Positions 9,943 to 19,657 of a DNA stretch of 37,622 nucleotides are shown one piece after another. Source of the stretch: Mycetohabitans rhizoxinica HKI 454 (GTDB lineage Bacteria; Pseudomonadota; Gammaproteobacteria; Burkholderiales; Burkholderiaceae); the NCBI RefSeq assembly GCF_000198775.1, contig NC_014722.1, positions 577,927 to 615,548 of the forward strand, in the 5' to 3' direction. How positions within the stretch are numbered: position 1 is the first letter of the stretch; every line of letters starts with the position of its first letter. Position numbers and translations under genes: made by a program. Under the pieces are notes generated by a model. The model did not search any database. It was not told where the DNA came from and saw only the letters and a program-made list of their open reading frames with translations.

Positions 9943-10512
9943 ATGACGATCAAATCCGATAAATGGATCCGGCGCATGGCCGAGCAGTACAGCATGATCG
10001 AGCCATTCGCGCCGGATCAGGTGCGCGTCGCGCCGGATGGCCATAAGATCGTCAGCTACGGCACGTCGAGCTACGGCTACGACATCCGCTGTGCGGACGA
10101 ATTCAAAATCTTCACTAACATCAACTCGACGATCGTCGATCCGAAGAACTTCGACGAGAAGTCCTTTGTCGACTTCAAGGGCGACGTGTGCATCATCCCG
10201 CCGAACTCGTTCGCGCTGGCACGCACCGTCGAGTACTTCCGCATTCCGCGCAACGTGCTGACCGTGTGCCTGGGCAAATCAACGTATGCGCGCTGCGGGA
10301 TCATTGTCAACGTCACGCCGTTCGAGCCCGAATGGGAAGGGCACGTGACGCTGGAGTTTTCTAACACGACACCACTGCCGGCGAAGATCTACGCGAACGA
10401 AGGCGTGGCGCAGGTGCTGTTCTTTGAGAGCGACGAAGTCTGCGAGACATCCTATGCGGACCGTCGCGGTAAGTACCAGGGCCAGCATGGCGTCACGCTG
10501 CCCAAGACCTGA
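9943..10512 (+). CDS. dcd: dCTP deaminase
   Basis: Dcd deaminates dCTP to dUTP, feeding thymidylate synthesis. The 189-residue length is normal. The start [15 protein letters not shown] is the usual one for the beta-proteobacterial protein. The active-site segment GKSTYARCG gives Ser 113 and Arg 117, and the catalytic Glu is E138 in [10 protein letters not shown]. The nucleotide-binding C-terminus [20 protein letters not shown] is complete. The gene stands 102 bp after the SodC-like gene and 105 bp before the decarboxylase. No strong Shine-Dalgarno is seen before ATG 9943. Confidence 0.96.
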   Translation: MTIKSDKWIRRMAEQYSMIEPFAPDQVRVAPDGHKIVSYGTSSYGYDIRCADEFKIFTNINSTIVDPKNFDEKSFVDFKGDVCIIPPNSFALARTVEYFRIPRNVLTVCLGKSTYARCGIIVNVTPFEPEWEGHVTLEFSNTTPLPAKIYANEGVAQVLFFESDEVCETSYADRRGKYQGQHGVTLPKT

Positions 10513-10617
10513 GTTTTCGCGCGCCGCCGCGCTACGCGGCGTGGCGCATTCCGGCATGTTGCGGCCGCTGCTTACTCGAACGATAGAGTGCAGCGGTTTG
10601 TTTTTGGAGAGTCACCG

Positions 10618-12903
10618 ATGAAGTTTCGCTACCCTGTCGTCATCATCGACGAGGATTTTCGCTCGGAGAACATCTCCGGCTCGGGTATCCGCGCGCTGGC
10701 CGAGGCGATCGAGCGCGAGGGGGTCGAGGTGCTTGGCCTGACGAGCTACGGTGATCTGACCTCGTTCGCGCAGCAATCCAGCCGCGCGTCTTGCTTCATC
10801 CTGTCGATCGATGACGACGAGATTGCGCTGGTCGACGAGGTCGCCGCGACGCACGACCAGGTGCCCGAGCTTGCCAACGCGATCCTGGCGCTGCGCTCGT
10901 TCGTCGCCGAGGTGCGGCGTCGCAACGCCGACATCCCAATTTTCCTGTACGGCGAGACGCGCACGTCGCGTCACATTCCGAACGACATCCTGCGCGAGTT
11001 GCACGGCTTCATTCATATGTTCGAGGATACGCCTGAGTTCGTTGCGCGGCATATCATTCGCGAGGCGAAGGTGTACCTGGATTCGTTAGCGCCGCCCTTC
11101 TTTAAGGAGCTGGTCAAGTACGCGGACGAAGGCTCGTATTCGTGGCATTGCCCGGGTCATTCCGGAGGCGTCGCGTTCCTGAAGAGTCCGCTTGGCCAGA
11201 TGTTTCACCAGTTCTTTGGCGAGAACATGCTGCGCGCGGACGTGTGCAACGCCGTAGACGAGCTTGGGCAACTACTGGACCATACCGGGCCGGTGGCCGC
11301 GTCCGAGCGCAATGCGGCGCGCATCTTCAGCGCCGATCACCTGTTTTTTGTGACTAACGGCACGTCCACGTCGAACAAAATCGTTTGGCACGCCACCGTC
11401 GCGCCGGGCGACATCGTTGTGGTGGACCGCAACTGCCACAAGTCGATCCTGCACGCGATCACGATGACTGGCGCGATCCCGGTTTTCCTGACGCCCACCC
11501 GCAACCATTTCGGCATCATCGGGCCGATCCCGCGCGATGAGTTCCAACCGGAGAACATCCGCCGCAAGATCGACGCGAATCCGTTTGCGCGCGAGGCGCT
11601 CGCGAAAAACCCGAAGCTTAAGCCGCGGATTCTGACGATCACGCAAAGCACCTACGATGGCGTCCTCTACAACGTCGAGATGATCAAGGACCTGCTTGGC
11701 GACACGATCGACACACTGCACTTTGACGAGGCCTGGCTGCCGCACGCCGAGTTCCACCCGTTCTATCAGGACATGCATGCGATCGGGCAGAGCGCCCGCC
11801 GGACCGACGCGCTGGTGTTCGCGACCCATTCGACGCACAAGCTGCTGGCTGGCATCTCGCAGGCGTCGCAGATCCTGGTGCAGGATTCGCAGTTGCCGCG
11901 CTTTGATCGGCATCGCTTCAACGAGGCGTACCTGATGCACACCTCGACCAGCCCGCAATACGCGATCATTGCGTCGTGCGATGTGGCTGCGGCGATGATG
12001 GAGCCGCCCGGCGGCACCGCGCTTGTCGAGGAGTCGATTGCCGAGGCGCTTGATTTCCGTCGCGCGATGCGCAAGGTCGCTGCCGAATATGGCGACGATT
12101 GGTTCTTCAAGGTGTGGGGGCCTGATCAGCTCGTCACCGAGGGCATTGGTTCGCGCGAGGACTGGATATTGCGGCCGAACGACCGCTGGCATGGTTTCGG
12201 CAACCTGGCCGAAGGCTTCAACATGCTGGACCCGATCAAGGCGACGATCATCACGCCGGGGCTGGACGTGGACGGCGAGTTCGGCGAAACGGGCATTCCG
12301 GCGGCGATCGTCACCCGCTATCTGGCCGAGCACGGCATCATCGTCGAGAAGACCGGGCTGTACTCGTTCTTCATCATGTTCACGATCGGCATCACCAAGG
12401 GCCGCTGGAACTCGATGGTCACCGAATTGCAGCAGTTCAAGGACGACTACGATCGAAACCAGCCGCTATGGCGCGTGTTGCCGGAGTTCGTTGCGCAGTA
12501 TCCCATGTACGAGCGCGTCGGGCTGCGCGACCTGTGCGAGCAGATTCACAGCGTGTATCGTGACAATGACATCGCGCGGCTGACGACCGAGATGTACCTG
12601 TCCGACATGGAGCCGGCAATGCGCCCGACCGACGCGTTCTCGAAGATCGCGCACCGCGAGATCGATCGCGTGCCGATCGACGACCTCGAGGGCCGCGTCA
12701 CCAGCATCTTGCTTACGCCGTATCCGCCGGGCATTCCGCTGTTGATTCCAGGTGAGCGGTTCAACGAGACCATCGTGCGCTACCTGAGGTTCGCGCGCGA
12801 CTTCAATGCGCGGTTCCCCGGCTTTCATACCGATATCCACGGGCTGGTCACCGAAGTGGTCGGCGGCAACGTCAAGTACTTTGTGGATTGTGTGCGGCCC
12901 TGA
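10618..12903 (+). CDS. Orn/Lys/Arg decarboxylase, class I fold (probably arginine or lysine decarboxylase)
   Basis: This PLP enzyme (761 residues) removes CO2 from a basic amino acid to give agmatine, cadaverine or putrescine, which consumes protons and supplies polyamines. It has an N-terminal response-regulator-like wing domain (about 1-130), the PLP domain with THSTHKLL (Lys 408 as the Schiff-base lysine) and HFDEAWLPHAEFHPFY, and the C-terminal domain with NVKYFVDCV. Length is closest to AdiA-type arginine decarboxylase, but substrate cannot be fixed from sequence alone. ATG 10618 follows a GGAGAG site by five bases. dcd is upstream on the same strand and argH converges downstream, putting an arginine-using enzyme candidate next to an arginine-making one. 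Confidence 0.9.
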   Translation: MKFRYPVVIIDEDFRSENISGSGIRALAEAIEREGVEVLGLTSYGDLTSFAQQSSRASCFILSIDDDEIALVDEVAATHDQVPELANAILALRSFVAEVRRRNADIPIFLYGETRTSRHIPNDILRELHGFIHMFEDTPEFVARHIIREAKVYLDSLAPPFFKELVKYADEGSYSWHCPGHSGGVAFLKSPLGQMFHQFFGENMLRADVCNAVDELGQLLDHTGPVAASERNAARIFSADHLFFVTNGTSTSNKIVWHATVAPGDIVVVDRNCHKSILHAITMTGAIPVFLTPTRNHFGIIGPIPRDEFQPENIRRKIDANPFAREALAKNPKLKPRILTITQSTYDGVLYNVEMIKDLLGDTIDTLHFDEAWLPHAEFHPFYQDMHAIGQSARRTDALVFATHSTHKLLAGISQASQILVQDSQLPRFDRHRFNEAYLMHTSTSPQYAIIASCDVAAAMMEPPGGTALVEESIAEALDFRRAMRKVAAEYGDDWFFKVWGPDQLVTEGIGSREDWILRPNDRWHGFGNLAEGFNMLDPIKATIITPGLDVDGEFGETGIPAAIVTRYLAEHGIIVEKTGLYSFFIMFTIGITKGRWNSMVTELQQFKDDYDRNQPLWRVLPEFVAQYPMYERVGLRDLCEQIHSVYRDNDIARLTTEMYLSDMEPAMRPTDAFSKIAHREIDRVPIDDLEGRVTSILLTPYPPGIPLLIPGERFNETIVRYLRFARDFNARFPGFHTDIHGLVTEVVGGNVKYFVDCVRP

Positions 12904-12909
12904 GCGGGG

Positions 12910-12929
12910 CGCCGGCCCTCGGGCCGGCG
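12910..12929. terminator. Perfect GC hairpin between convergent decarboxylase and argH genes
   Basis: The convergent gap contains CGCCGGCCC-TC-GGGCCGGCG, a nine-pair stem. There is no T-run on either side, so termination is plausible but unproven. Confidence 0.4.
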
Positions 12930-12976
12930 GGCGGTGCCGATGGCGCTAGCCAGCCAATAGCCGCCGCGCGCCGCCG

Positions 12977-14387
12977 TTAATGAGACAGCGCGGCGCGTGC
13001 TGTTGCGATCGCGGCCCGCACCTGCTGCGGTGCTGTGCCACCCACGTGATTGCGGCTGGCGACCGAGCCTTCCAGTGTCAGGTAGTCGAACACGTCGTCA
13101 CCTAGCAGCGCCGCGACTTTGGGCAACTCGACGCGCAACTGATCGAGCGTCAGGTCCGCCAGGTCACAGCGCCGGTCCACGCAAACTCGTACCGCATGCG
13201 CCACCGCCTCGTGTGCGTCGCGAAACGGCAAGCCACGCTTGACGAGGTAATCGGCCAGATCAGTCGCCGTCGAAAAGCCCTGCAGCGCCGCGGCCCGCAT
13301 CGTATCCGGCTTGACGGTGATGCCGGCGACCATTTCGGTGAAGATGCGCAGCGTGTCGGCCACCGTGTCAACGGTATCGAACAGCGGCTCTTTGTCTTCT
13401 TGATTGTCCTTGTTGTACGCGAGCGGCTGGCCCTTCATGAGCGTGAGCAGCGCGATCAGGTGGCCGTTCACGCGGCCGGTTTTGCCGCGTGCTAGCTCCG
13501 GCACGTCGGGGTTTTTCTTCTGCGGCATGATCGACGAGCCGGTGCAGAAACGGTCGGCCAGATCGATGAAGCCGACTCGCGGGCTCATCCACAGCACCAA
13601 CTCCTCGGACAGCCGCGACACGTGCGTCATGATGAGCGCCGCGGCTGCCGTGAATTCGATCGCGAAGTCCCGGTCCGACACCGCATCGAGCGAATTGGCG
13701 CAGACGCCGTCAAAGCCGAGCGTCCTGGCGACTTGCTCGCGCTCGATCGGATAGCTGGTGCCCGCGAGCGCCGCGGCGCCCAACGGCAGCCGGTTGACCC
13801 GCTTACGGCAGTCGAGCATCCGCTCGGTGTCGCGCGCAAACATCTCCACGTACGCTAGCAGATGGTGGCCGAAGGTCACCGGTTGCGCGACCTGCAGGTG
13901 CGTGAAGCCCGGCAGGATCGTGTCGGCATACCGTTCCGCAAGCTCGAGCAGCGCGCCTCGCAAACCCTTGAGCAGCGCGCTGATCCGGTCAATCTCGCCG
14001 CGCAGCCAAAGCCGGATGTCGGTGGCGACCTGGTCGTTGCGCGAGCGCCCAGTGTGCAGCCGCTTGCCCGCGTCGCCAATTAGCGCGGTCAGCCGGGCCT
14101 CGATGTTCAGGTGGACGTCTTCGAGGTCCAGTTGCCATTCGAATTCGCCGCGCTCGATCTCGCCGCGGATCTGTTCCATGCCTTTGCGGATCGCCGCGAC
14201 GTCGTCGTCGCTGATGATCCGTTGCGCGCCGAGCATCGCCGCGTGCGCGAGCGAGACCCTCGATGTCGACGAGCGCGAGCCGCTTATCGAAGAACACGGA
14301 CGACGTATAGCGCTTGACGAGTTCTGACATCGGCTCGGAAAAACGCGCCGACCAGGCTTCGCCCTTTTTGTGCAATTGGGAAGTCAT
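12977..14387 (-). CDS. argH: Argininosuccinate lyase (frameshifted near the N-terminus)
   Basis: ArgH splits argininosuccinate into arginine and fumarate, the last step of arginine synthesis. The family start [20 protein letters not shown] begins at ATG 14387 and runs to ALVDIEG, where the frame breaks. One extra base near 14255 must be skipped to regain [19 protein letters not shown], after which the frame is intact to 12977. The joined product has about 469 residues, the normal length. It carries the lyase signature [19 protein letters not shown] at about 280-298 and [14 protein letters not shown]. Starting at the internal ATG 14236 would give 419 residues and lose the N-terminal domain segment, so I prefer the joined gene. 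The XRE regulator gene lies 64 bp upstream on the same strand. Confidence 0.9.
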
Positions 14388-14451
14388 GACAGGATGCCGC
14401 AATAGTGGAGGGTGCCGCTCGCCGCACCGCCGTGCGGCAAAGACAGGCATT

Positions 14452-15411
14452 TTAGCATCGCGGCAGCGTGGCACCGGCGTCGTGCGCGACGGCCGCGGTG
14501 GTGGCTTCGCGGCGCGGTTCATGTTGCGCGATCAGCACCACGAGTTTCATGTCGTCGCGCTGGGCCGGCACGAAGGTGATCTGATCGTAGGCGATGCGCC
14601 CGCGCACCGGATGATCGAATTCGCGCCGGCCGCCTTCGCGCTCAAACACGTCCTGCGATGCCCAGAAGCGCGCGAACGGGTCGCATTGCGCCACCAACGT
14701 GTCGAGTAGCGTGCGCGTGGGTGCATCGTTCAAATGTCGGATTGAGTCGGCGCGGAATTCGGCGACGAGCCGGCGTGCACGAGTTTCCCAGTCGACGATT
14801 AGCGTGCGCGCGGCCGGCGAGGTGAAGGTATAGCGCAGCAGGTTGGTGCCGCTGCCTTGCGCGTCCCGGGGAACCAGCACGCCGGCGGTCGCGGCCGGCT
14901 TGGCCGCGTCGAGCCAGCCGATGAACAATTCCGCCGCCGCCGCGTTCCAGGCGAGCGCGTTCCACTGCGGGTCCAGCACGTAGGCGGGGGCGGCGATCAG
15001 TCCGACGCTGGCCAGCAGTGCCGCGGGCACGTCGGTTGCGCCCGCGTCCGGCTCGGCGGGATCGCGCTGCGCGGCAAGCTCGAACAGATAGGCTCGTTCC
15101 GCGCGCGACAGCCGCAATGCGACGGCGATCCGCGCCAGCGCGTCGGCGGATGCCGATACGGGGCGGCCCTGCTCGATCCACGTGTACCAGGTGGCGCTGA
15201 CGTCGCACAACTGCGCCACTTCCTCGCGCCGCAGGCCCGGCGTGCGGCGCCGCGTCCCGCGCGGCAGGCCGACGTCGGCCGGCGTGAGCCGTTCACGATG
15301 CGAGCGGATGAAGTCGCCGAGCGCGCGCGCGGCTGACGCGTCGGCGCGAGAAGTGGATTCGCGGGCGCCGCGACGCGCGGCACCCGATGCAGCAGGCAAA
15401 GCGGTCGCCAT
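14452..15411 (-). CDS. XRE-family transcriptional regulator with MmyB-like ligand-binding domain
   Basis: The product (319 residues from ATG 15411) has an N-terminal Ala/Arg-rich leader, then an HTH_31/XRE domain (about 30-105; [47 protein letters not shown]). The C-terminal half (about 120-300) is the MmyB-like domain, recognisable from [30 protein letters not shown] and [16 protein letters not shown]. This domain has a PAS-like fold and in characterised relatives holds a fatty-acid-like ligand. ATG 15426 is an equal alternative start; neither has a clear Shine-Dalgarno. A near-palindrome lies 38 bp upstream and may be its own operator. No divergent dehydrogenase, often the target in this family, is present here; ppc is upstream and argH downstream on the same strand. 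Confidence 0.88.
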   Translation of the reverse strand: MATALPAASGAARRGARESTSRADASAARALGDFIRSHRERLTPADVGLPRGTRRRTPGLRREEVAQLCDVSATWYTWIEQGRPVSASADALARIAVALRLSRAERAYLFELAAQRDPAEPDAGATDVPAALLASVGLIAAPAYVLDPQWNALAWNAAAAELFIGWLDAAKPAATAGVLVPRDAQGSGTNLLRYTFTSPAARTLIVDWETRARRLVAEFRADSIRHLNDAPTRTLLDTLVAQCDPFARFWASQDVFEREGGRREFDHPVRGRIAYDQITFVPAQRDDMKLVVLIAQHEPRREATTAAVAHDAGATLPRC

Positions 15412-15448
15412 GATCCGGGAAGTCATCGATACGGAATAGTAAGCGATC

Positions 15449-15462
15449 TTGTATCGGTACAA
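15449..15462. promoter_or_regulatory. Candidate operator for the XRE regulator
   Basis: TTGTATCGGTACAA matches its reverse complement at 12 of 14 positions. It lies just upstream of the regulator start and of a TACTAT box on the minus strand (a possible -10). The position suits autoregulation; binding is an inference. Confidence 0.4.
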
Positions 15463-15481
15463 CGCAGAGGCGTATTGTATA

Positions 15482-15552
15482 GGCTCACGTCGTATGTACA
15501 GGCTCATGCCCTATGCGGGTTCACGTCATACGCAGGTTCACGCCGTATCGGC
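15482..15552 (+). repeat. Four degenerate 17-19 bp tandem repeats between ppc and the XRE regulator gene
   Basis: Units start at 15482, 15501, 15518 and 15535 with GG(C/T)TCA followed by (C/T)G(T/C)C and a TA-containing core such as CGTATG, CTATGC, CATACG or CGTATC. They fill most of the gap between the ppc stop codon and the regulator start. Confidence 0.6.
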
Positions 15553-15565
15553 CAGCATGCCGGCG

Positions 15566-18541
15566 TCAGCCCGTATTACGCAACCCTGCGGCGATCCCAT
15601 TGATCGTCAAGTGAATGCCGCGGCGCAGTCGTGCGTTCGTGGTGCCCGCGCGGTGCCGGCGCAGCAGTTCGACCTGCAAGTGGTTCAGCGGATCGAGGTA
15701 CGGGAAGCGGTTCTTGATCGAGCGGGCGAGCAGCGGATTGTCCGCCAGCCGCGACGAATGGCCGGTGATCTGCGCGAGCGCGTCCGTGGTGCGATGCCAT
15801 TCGGCGACGATCTGGCCGAATACCTGCTTGCGAAGCTTCTTGTCCGGCACGAGTTGCGCATAGCGCGACGCGACCGCCAGATCTGACTTAGCGAGCACCA
15901 TGTCCATGTTGGACAGCAGGTTCGAGAAGAACGGCCACGTCTTGACCATTTTGCGCAGCAGCGCCACGCGCTTTTCCCGGTCCAGCGCATCCGGCGCAGC
16001 ATCCAGGTACGCGCTAATCGCGCTGCCAAAGCCGTACCAGCCGGTAAGCAGCAGCCGGCATTGACCCCACGAGAAGCCCCATGGAATCGCGCGCAAGTCC
16101 TCGATGCGGCGATGCTTGGGATCGTGCAGCTTGCGCGAGGCGGGGCGGCTGCCGATATTGAGTTCTGCAATCTCGGCAATCGGCGTGGACTCGAAGAAAT
16201 AGTCGGTGAAGCCCGGGGTCTTGTACACGAGCGTGCGGTATGCTGACATCGCCGCGTCTGACAGCGTCTGCATCAGGGCCTCGAACTGCGGCAGCGCGCG
16301 CGGTGACTGGGCATGTGGCTGCAACGTCGCCTCCAGCGTCGCGGCTACCACGGTCTCAAGATTGCGGCGGCCGATTTCCGGATTGCCGAACTTGCTGGCA
16401 ATCACCTCGCCTTGCTCGGTCAACCGGATCTGCCCATCCACTGTGCCCGGTGGCTGCGACAGGATCGCCTGATAGGTCGGGCCGCCGCCGCGCCCAACTG
16501 TGCCGCCCCGGCCGTGAAACAGTCGTAGCCTCACGCCGCGCTCGCGGAACAGCGCGACCAGCGCCAGTTCGGCCCGATACAGTTCCCAGTTCGACGTGAG
16601 GAAGCCACCGTCCTTGTTGCTGTCCGAGTAGCCGAGCATCACTTCCTGTTCGCCGCCCTGGTGGCGCACGATCGAGTCCATGCCCGGCAGCGCCAGCAGC
16701 GCTTGCATGATGCGCGGCGCGTGACGCAGGTCGGCGATTGTCTCGAACAGGGGAATCACCATTAAACTGACGCGCGGCGCACCCTGCCCAGCATGGGTTG
16801 CGTGCTGGCCATTGCCCGCCGCGGCCCCGCAGGCGGGCATGCTGCCGTGCATCAGGCCGGTTTCCTTTTGCAGCAGCATCACTTCGACCAGGTCCGATAC
16901 GGTCTCGGTATGGGAGATGATGTAGTTGCGCACGGCCCGCTCGCCAAAGCGCTGCCGTATCACACGCGTGGCCTCCAGCACGGCAAGCTCGCTGTGCACC
17001 AGCGGCGAGTACTCCGCGTACGGCAGGCGCAAAGCGCGCGGCTGCGCCAGTTCAGCCAGCAGCAGCGTCAGCTTGTCGTCCTCGGACAACGCGGCATAGT
17101 CGTCGACCACGCCGGCACGGGCAAACAGCTCGGTCAGCACGGTTTCGTGGACATCCGAACTTTGCCGCAGGTCGATGCTCGCAAGATGAAAGCCGAATAC
17201 TTCGACCGCGCGGGCGAGCGGTGACAGCCGCGGGGCGGCAAGCGACGCGCCGTGGCGCGCCTGCAGTGAGTCGATCAACACCTGCAGGTCGGCGCGGAAT
17301 GCGTCGGGCGACGCATAGGGCGCCGCGTCGCGGTGCTCGCCACGGATCGAGACGGCTGCGTCGCCGAGCAGCGCGCGCGCAGTCGCGGCCAGCCGTGCGT
17401 AGACACCGATCAGCGCGCGCCGATACGGCTCGTCTACGCGGTGCGGCGAGGTATCGGGCGAGGTATCCGCCAGTTGCTTCAGCGCGTCGCTGGAGCCTGC
17501 GAGCAACTCGGAGACGGACAGCTCCGCGCCGAGCCGGTGCACCTGTTCCAGATAGTGTTGGAAGAGCACCGCCGCCTGGCGCGTAATCGCCCGCTCGAGC
17601 GTGGCCGCCGTTACGTTCGGATTGCCGTCGCGGTCGCCGCCGATCCAACTACCCATCTGGAAGAACGGGGGCAGTCGAGTGGGCAGGCCGTGCTCGGCCA
17701 GTGCCTGTTCGATGTCCGCGTACAGTGCCGGGATCTCGTCCAGGAAGGTCGTGCGATAGTACGACAGCGCGTTTTCGATCTCGTCGGCGACCGTGAGCCG
17801 TGAATCACGCAGCATGCGGGTTTGCCACAGTGATGTGACGCGGGCGCGCAGCAGCGCTTCGTTGGCCGCGCGCTCGCGCGCGGTGAGCGGCTGGTCATGC
17901 TCGGCCAGCAAGCGTGCGATGTCGTGCTGCGCGTCCAGGATGCTCTTGCGCTGCACCTCGGTGGGATGTGCGGTGAGCACCGGCACGATCAGCCCGGTGT
18001 CGAAGAACGTCTTTAGCGCGGACAGCGATTCGCCACCACTTTTAGCCAGCCGTGCAAGCGCGTAGGCGACGGTGCCTGCCTGTGGTGCGGAGCCGGCCAG
18101 CGCATGGATGCGCCGGCGGCGATTATGGTGGCGATCCTCGGCGATGTTTGCTAGATGTGAAAAGTAGCTGAATGCGCGCACCACGCTGACCGTTTGCTCC
18201 GGCGTGAGGGCCTTGAGCATCTTGTCTAGCTTCTTGGCCGCGTCGATGTCGTCCTCGCGGCGAAATTTCACCGCCGACTGGCGGATCGTCTCGACCACGT
18301 CGAATACGGCGTCACCCTCTTGCTCGCGGACCACGTCACCAAGCAGTCGGCCAAGGAAGCGGATGTCCTCGAACAGCGGCCTGTCCTTGTCTTCGCGGGT
18401 GCGGCTGCGTGTGGGCGATGCCGTGGCGTGCGCCGTCGGCGTCCCCACGGTCGGGGTCGGCCGTGCGGGCGCGGTGCGGGAGGCCGTAGCGGCGGTCTTG
18501 GCGTTGCGGCGCGCGGCAGCGGCCGATCCGGAAGTAGTCAC
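15566..18541 (-). CDS. ppc: Phosphoenolpyruvate carboxylase
   Basis: Ppc makes oxaloacetate from PEP and bicarbonate to refill the TCA cycle. GTG 18541 is chosen (991 residues): GGGGA lies seven bases upstream and the protein then begins (V)[13 protein letters not shown], like Burkholderia homologues as I recall them. An ATG at 18580 would add 13 residues without a ribosome site. After a disordered Ala/Thr/Pro-rich leader (about 1-50) come [13 protein letters not shown] with the catalytic His, [30 protein letters not shown], the glycine loop [14 protein letters not shown] and the conserved terminus [13 protein letters not shown]. There is an insert rich in Ala/Gly/His just before the [15 protein letters not shown] segment. 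The gene diverges from hemC with about 120 bp between. Confidence 0.96.
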   Translation of the reverse strand: MTTSGSAAAARRNAKTAATASRTAPARPTPTVGTPTAHATASPTRSRTREDKDRPLFEDIRFLGRLLGDVVREQEGDAVFDVVETIRQSAVKFRREDDIDAAKKLDKMLKALTPEQTVSVVRAFSYFSHLANIAEDRHHNRRRRIHALAGSAPQAGTVAYALARLAKSGGESLSALKTFFDTGLIVPVLTAHPTEVQRKSILDAQHDIARLLAEHDQPLTARERAANEALLRARVTSLWQTRMLRDSRLTVADEIENALSYYRTTFLDEIPALYADIEQALAEHGLPTRLPPFFQMGSWIGGDRDGNPNVTAATLERAITRQAAVLFQHYLEQVHRLGAELSVSELLAGSSDALKQLADTSPDTSPHRVDEPYRRALIGVYARLAATARALLGDAAVSIRGEHRDAAPYASPDAFRADLQVLIDSLQARHGASLAAPRLSPLARAVEVFGFHLASIDLRQSSDVHETVLTELFARAGVVDDYAALSEDDKLTLLLAELAQPRALRLPYAEYSPLVHSELAVLEATRVIRQRFGERAVRNYIISHTETVSDLVEVMLLQKETGLMHGSMPACGAAAGNGQHATHAGQGAPRVSLMVIPLFETIADLRHAPRIMQALLALPGMDSIVRHQGGEQEVMLGYSDSNKDGGFLTSNWELYRAELALVALFRERGVRLRLFHGRGGTVGRGGGPTYQAILSQPPGTVDGQIRLTEQGEVIASKFGNPEIGRRNLETVVAATLEATLQPHAQSPRALPQFEALMQTLSDAAMSAYRTLVYKTPGFTDYFFESTPIAEIAELNIGSRPASRKLHDPKHRRIEDLRAIPWGFSWGQCRLLLTGWYGFGSAISAYLDAAPDALDREKRVALLRKMVKTWPFFSNLLSNMDMVLAKSDLAVASRYAQLVPDKKLRKQVFGQIVAEWHRTTDALAQITGHSSRLADNPLLARSIKNRFPYLDPLNHLQVELLRRHRAGTTNARLRRGIHLTINGIAAGLRNTG

Positions 18542-18660
18542 AAGCCATTCCCCAAACTGGCGATTGAAGGGTTCCGGCATCCGCGCGCAGCATCGGGATG
18601 CCGAAGGGTGCGTGCTACCATTTGATTCGTTATCACATCCCGATTGGGTACGAGGTCAAC

Positions 18661-19641
18661 TTGAGTCTCGAGATGCAATGCGCGATACCGCCCGCGACGC
18701 TGGTGATCGCCTCGCGTGAGAGCCGGCTTGCGCTGTGGCAAGCCGAGCATGTGGGCCGTGCGCTGCACAAATTATATCCGTCTTGCGACGTAAAGATCCT
18801 CGGTATGACCACTCGCGGCGATCAAATTCTGGATCGCACGCTGTCCAAGGTGGGCGGCAAGGGGTTGTTCGTCAAGGAATTGGAGAATGCATTGGCGGAT
18901 GGTCGCGCGGACCTGGCGGTTCACTCGCTCAAGGACGTACCGATGAGGCTGCCCGATGGCTTCGCGCTGCCGGTTGTCCTCACGCGGGAAGACCCGCGTG
19001 ATGCGTTCGTGTCGTCGCAATTTACCTCGTTGGCGCAATTGCCAGCGGGCGCCGTGGTGGGGACATCGAGCCTGCGCCGCGAGGCGATGTTGCGTAGCCG
19101 CTATCCGCATCTGGTGATCAAGCCGCTGCGCGGCAATCTGGATACCCGGCTGGCCAAGCTCGACCGGGGCGACTACGCGGCGATCATCCTCGCGGCCGCT
19201 GGGCTCAAGCGGCTTGGCCTCGCAGCGCGGATCCGCACGCTGCTGGATCCCGCCGACAGCCTGCCGGCGCCCGGTCAGGGGGCGCTCGGCATTGAGATCT
19301 GCGCCTCGCGCGCCGATCTGCACCCGTGGCTGGCGCCGTTGTGCGACATGCGCACGGCGCTGGCCGTGGAAGCCGAGCGGGCCGTGTCGCGCGCACTCGG
19401 TGGCAGCTGCGAGGTGCCGCTCGCCGCGTATGCGCAGTGGCAGGGTGATGTGCTGCAACTGCGGGCGTCGGTTGCCACGCCCGACGGCAGCCGCGTACTG
19501 GCCGCGCAGGGCAGCGCGGCGCCGACGGATACGGCCGGTGCGCTGGCGCTTGGCTTGCACGTGGTACAGCAGTTGCAGGCGCAGGGTGCGATGCAAATCG
19601 TGCAGCAACTGCTTGACGCGTCGCGCGACGGAGCCGCGTGA
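18661..19641 (+). CDS. hemC: Porphobilinogen deaminase (hydroxymethylbilane synthase)
   Basis: HemC joins four porphobilinogens into hydroxymethylbilane in haem synthesis. TTG 18661 is preferred (326 residues) because GAGG lies five bases upstream; the in-frame ATG 18673 has no proper site, and an ATG at 18598 adds unrelated residues. The fold is shown by [63 protein letters not shown] and [15 protein letters not shown] [20 protein letters not shown]. The dipyrromethane cofactor Cys is Cys 250 in [10 protein letters not shown]. It is the first gene of hemC-hemDX-hemY; hemDX begins 16 bp after its stop. Confidence 0.95.
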   Translation: MSLEMQCAIPPATLVIASRESRLALWQAEHVGRALHKLYPSCDVKILGMTTRGDQILDRTLSKVGGKGLFVKELENALADGRADLAVHSLKDVPMRLPDGFALPVVLTREDPRDAFVSSQFTSLAQLPAGAVVGTSSLRREAMLRSRYPHLVIKPLRGNLDTRLAKLDRGDYAAIILAAAGLKRLGLAARIRTLLDPADSLPAPGQGALGIEICASRADLHPWLAPLCDMRTALAVEAERAVSRALGGSCEVPLAAYAQWQGDVLQLRASVATPDGSRVLAAQGSAAPTDTAGALALGLHVVQQLQAQGAMQIVQQLLDASRDGAA

Positions 19642-19657
19642 TGGGGGGCGGCCAATC

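Noticed and set aside
11272..12333. 353-residue open frame antisense to the decarboxylase gene
   Set aside because: Composition is typical of a GC shadow and the plus-strand gene is certain.
14421..14438. Hairpin GCCGCAC-CGCC-GTGCGGC as terminator of the XRE gene
   Set aside because: No T-run follows on the minus strand and it lies only 33 bp before the argH start; it may be a chance GC palindrome.
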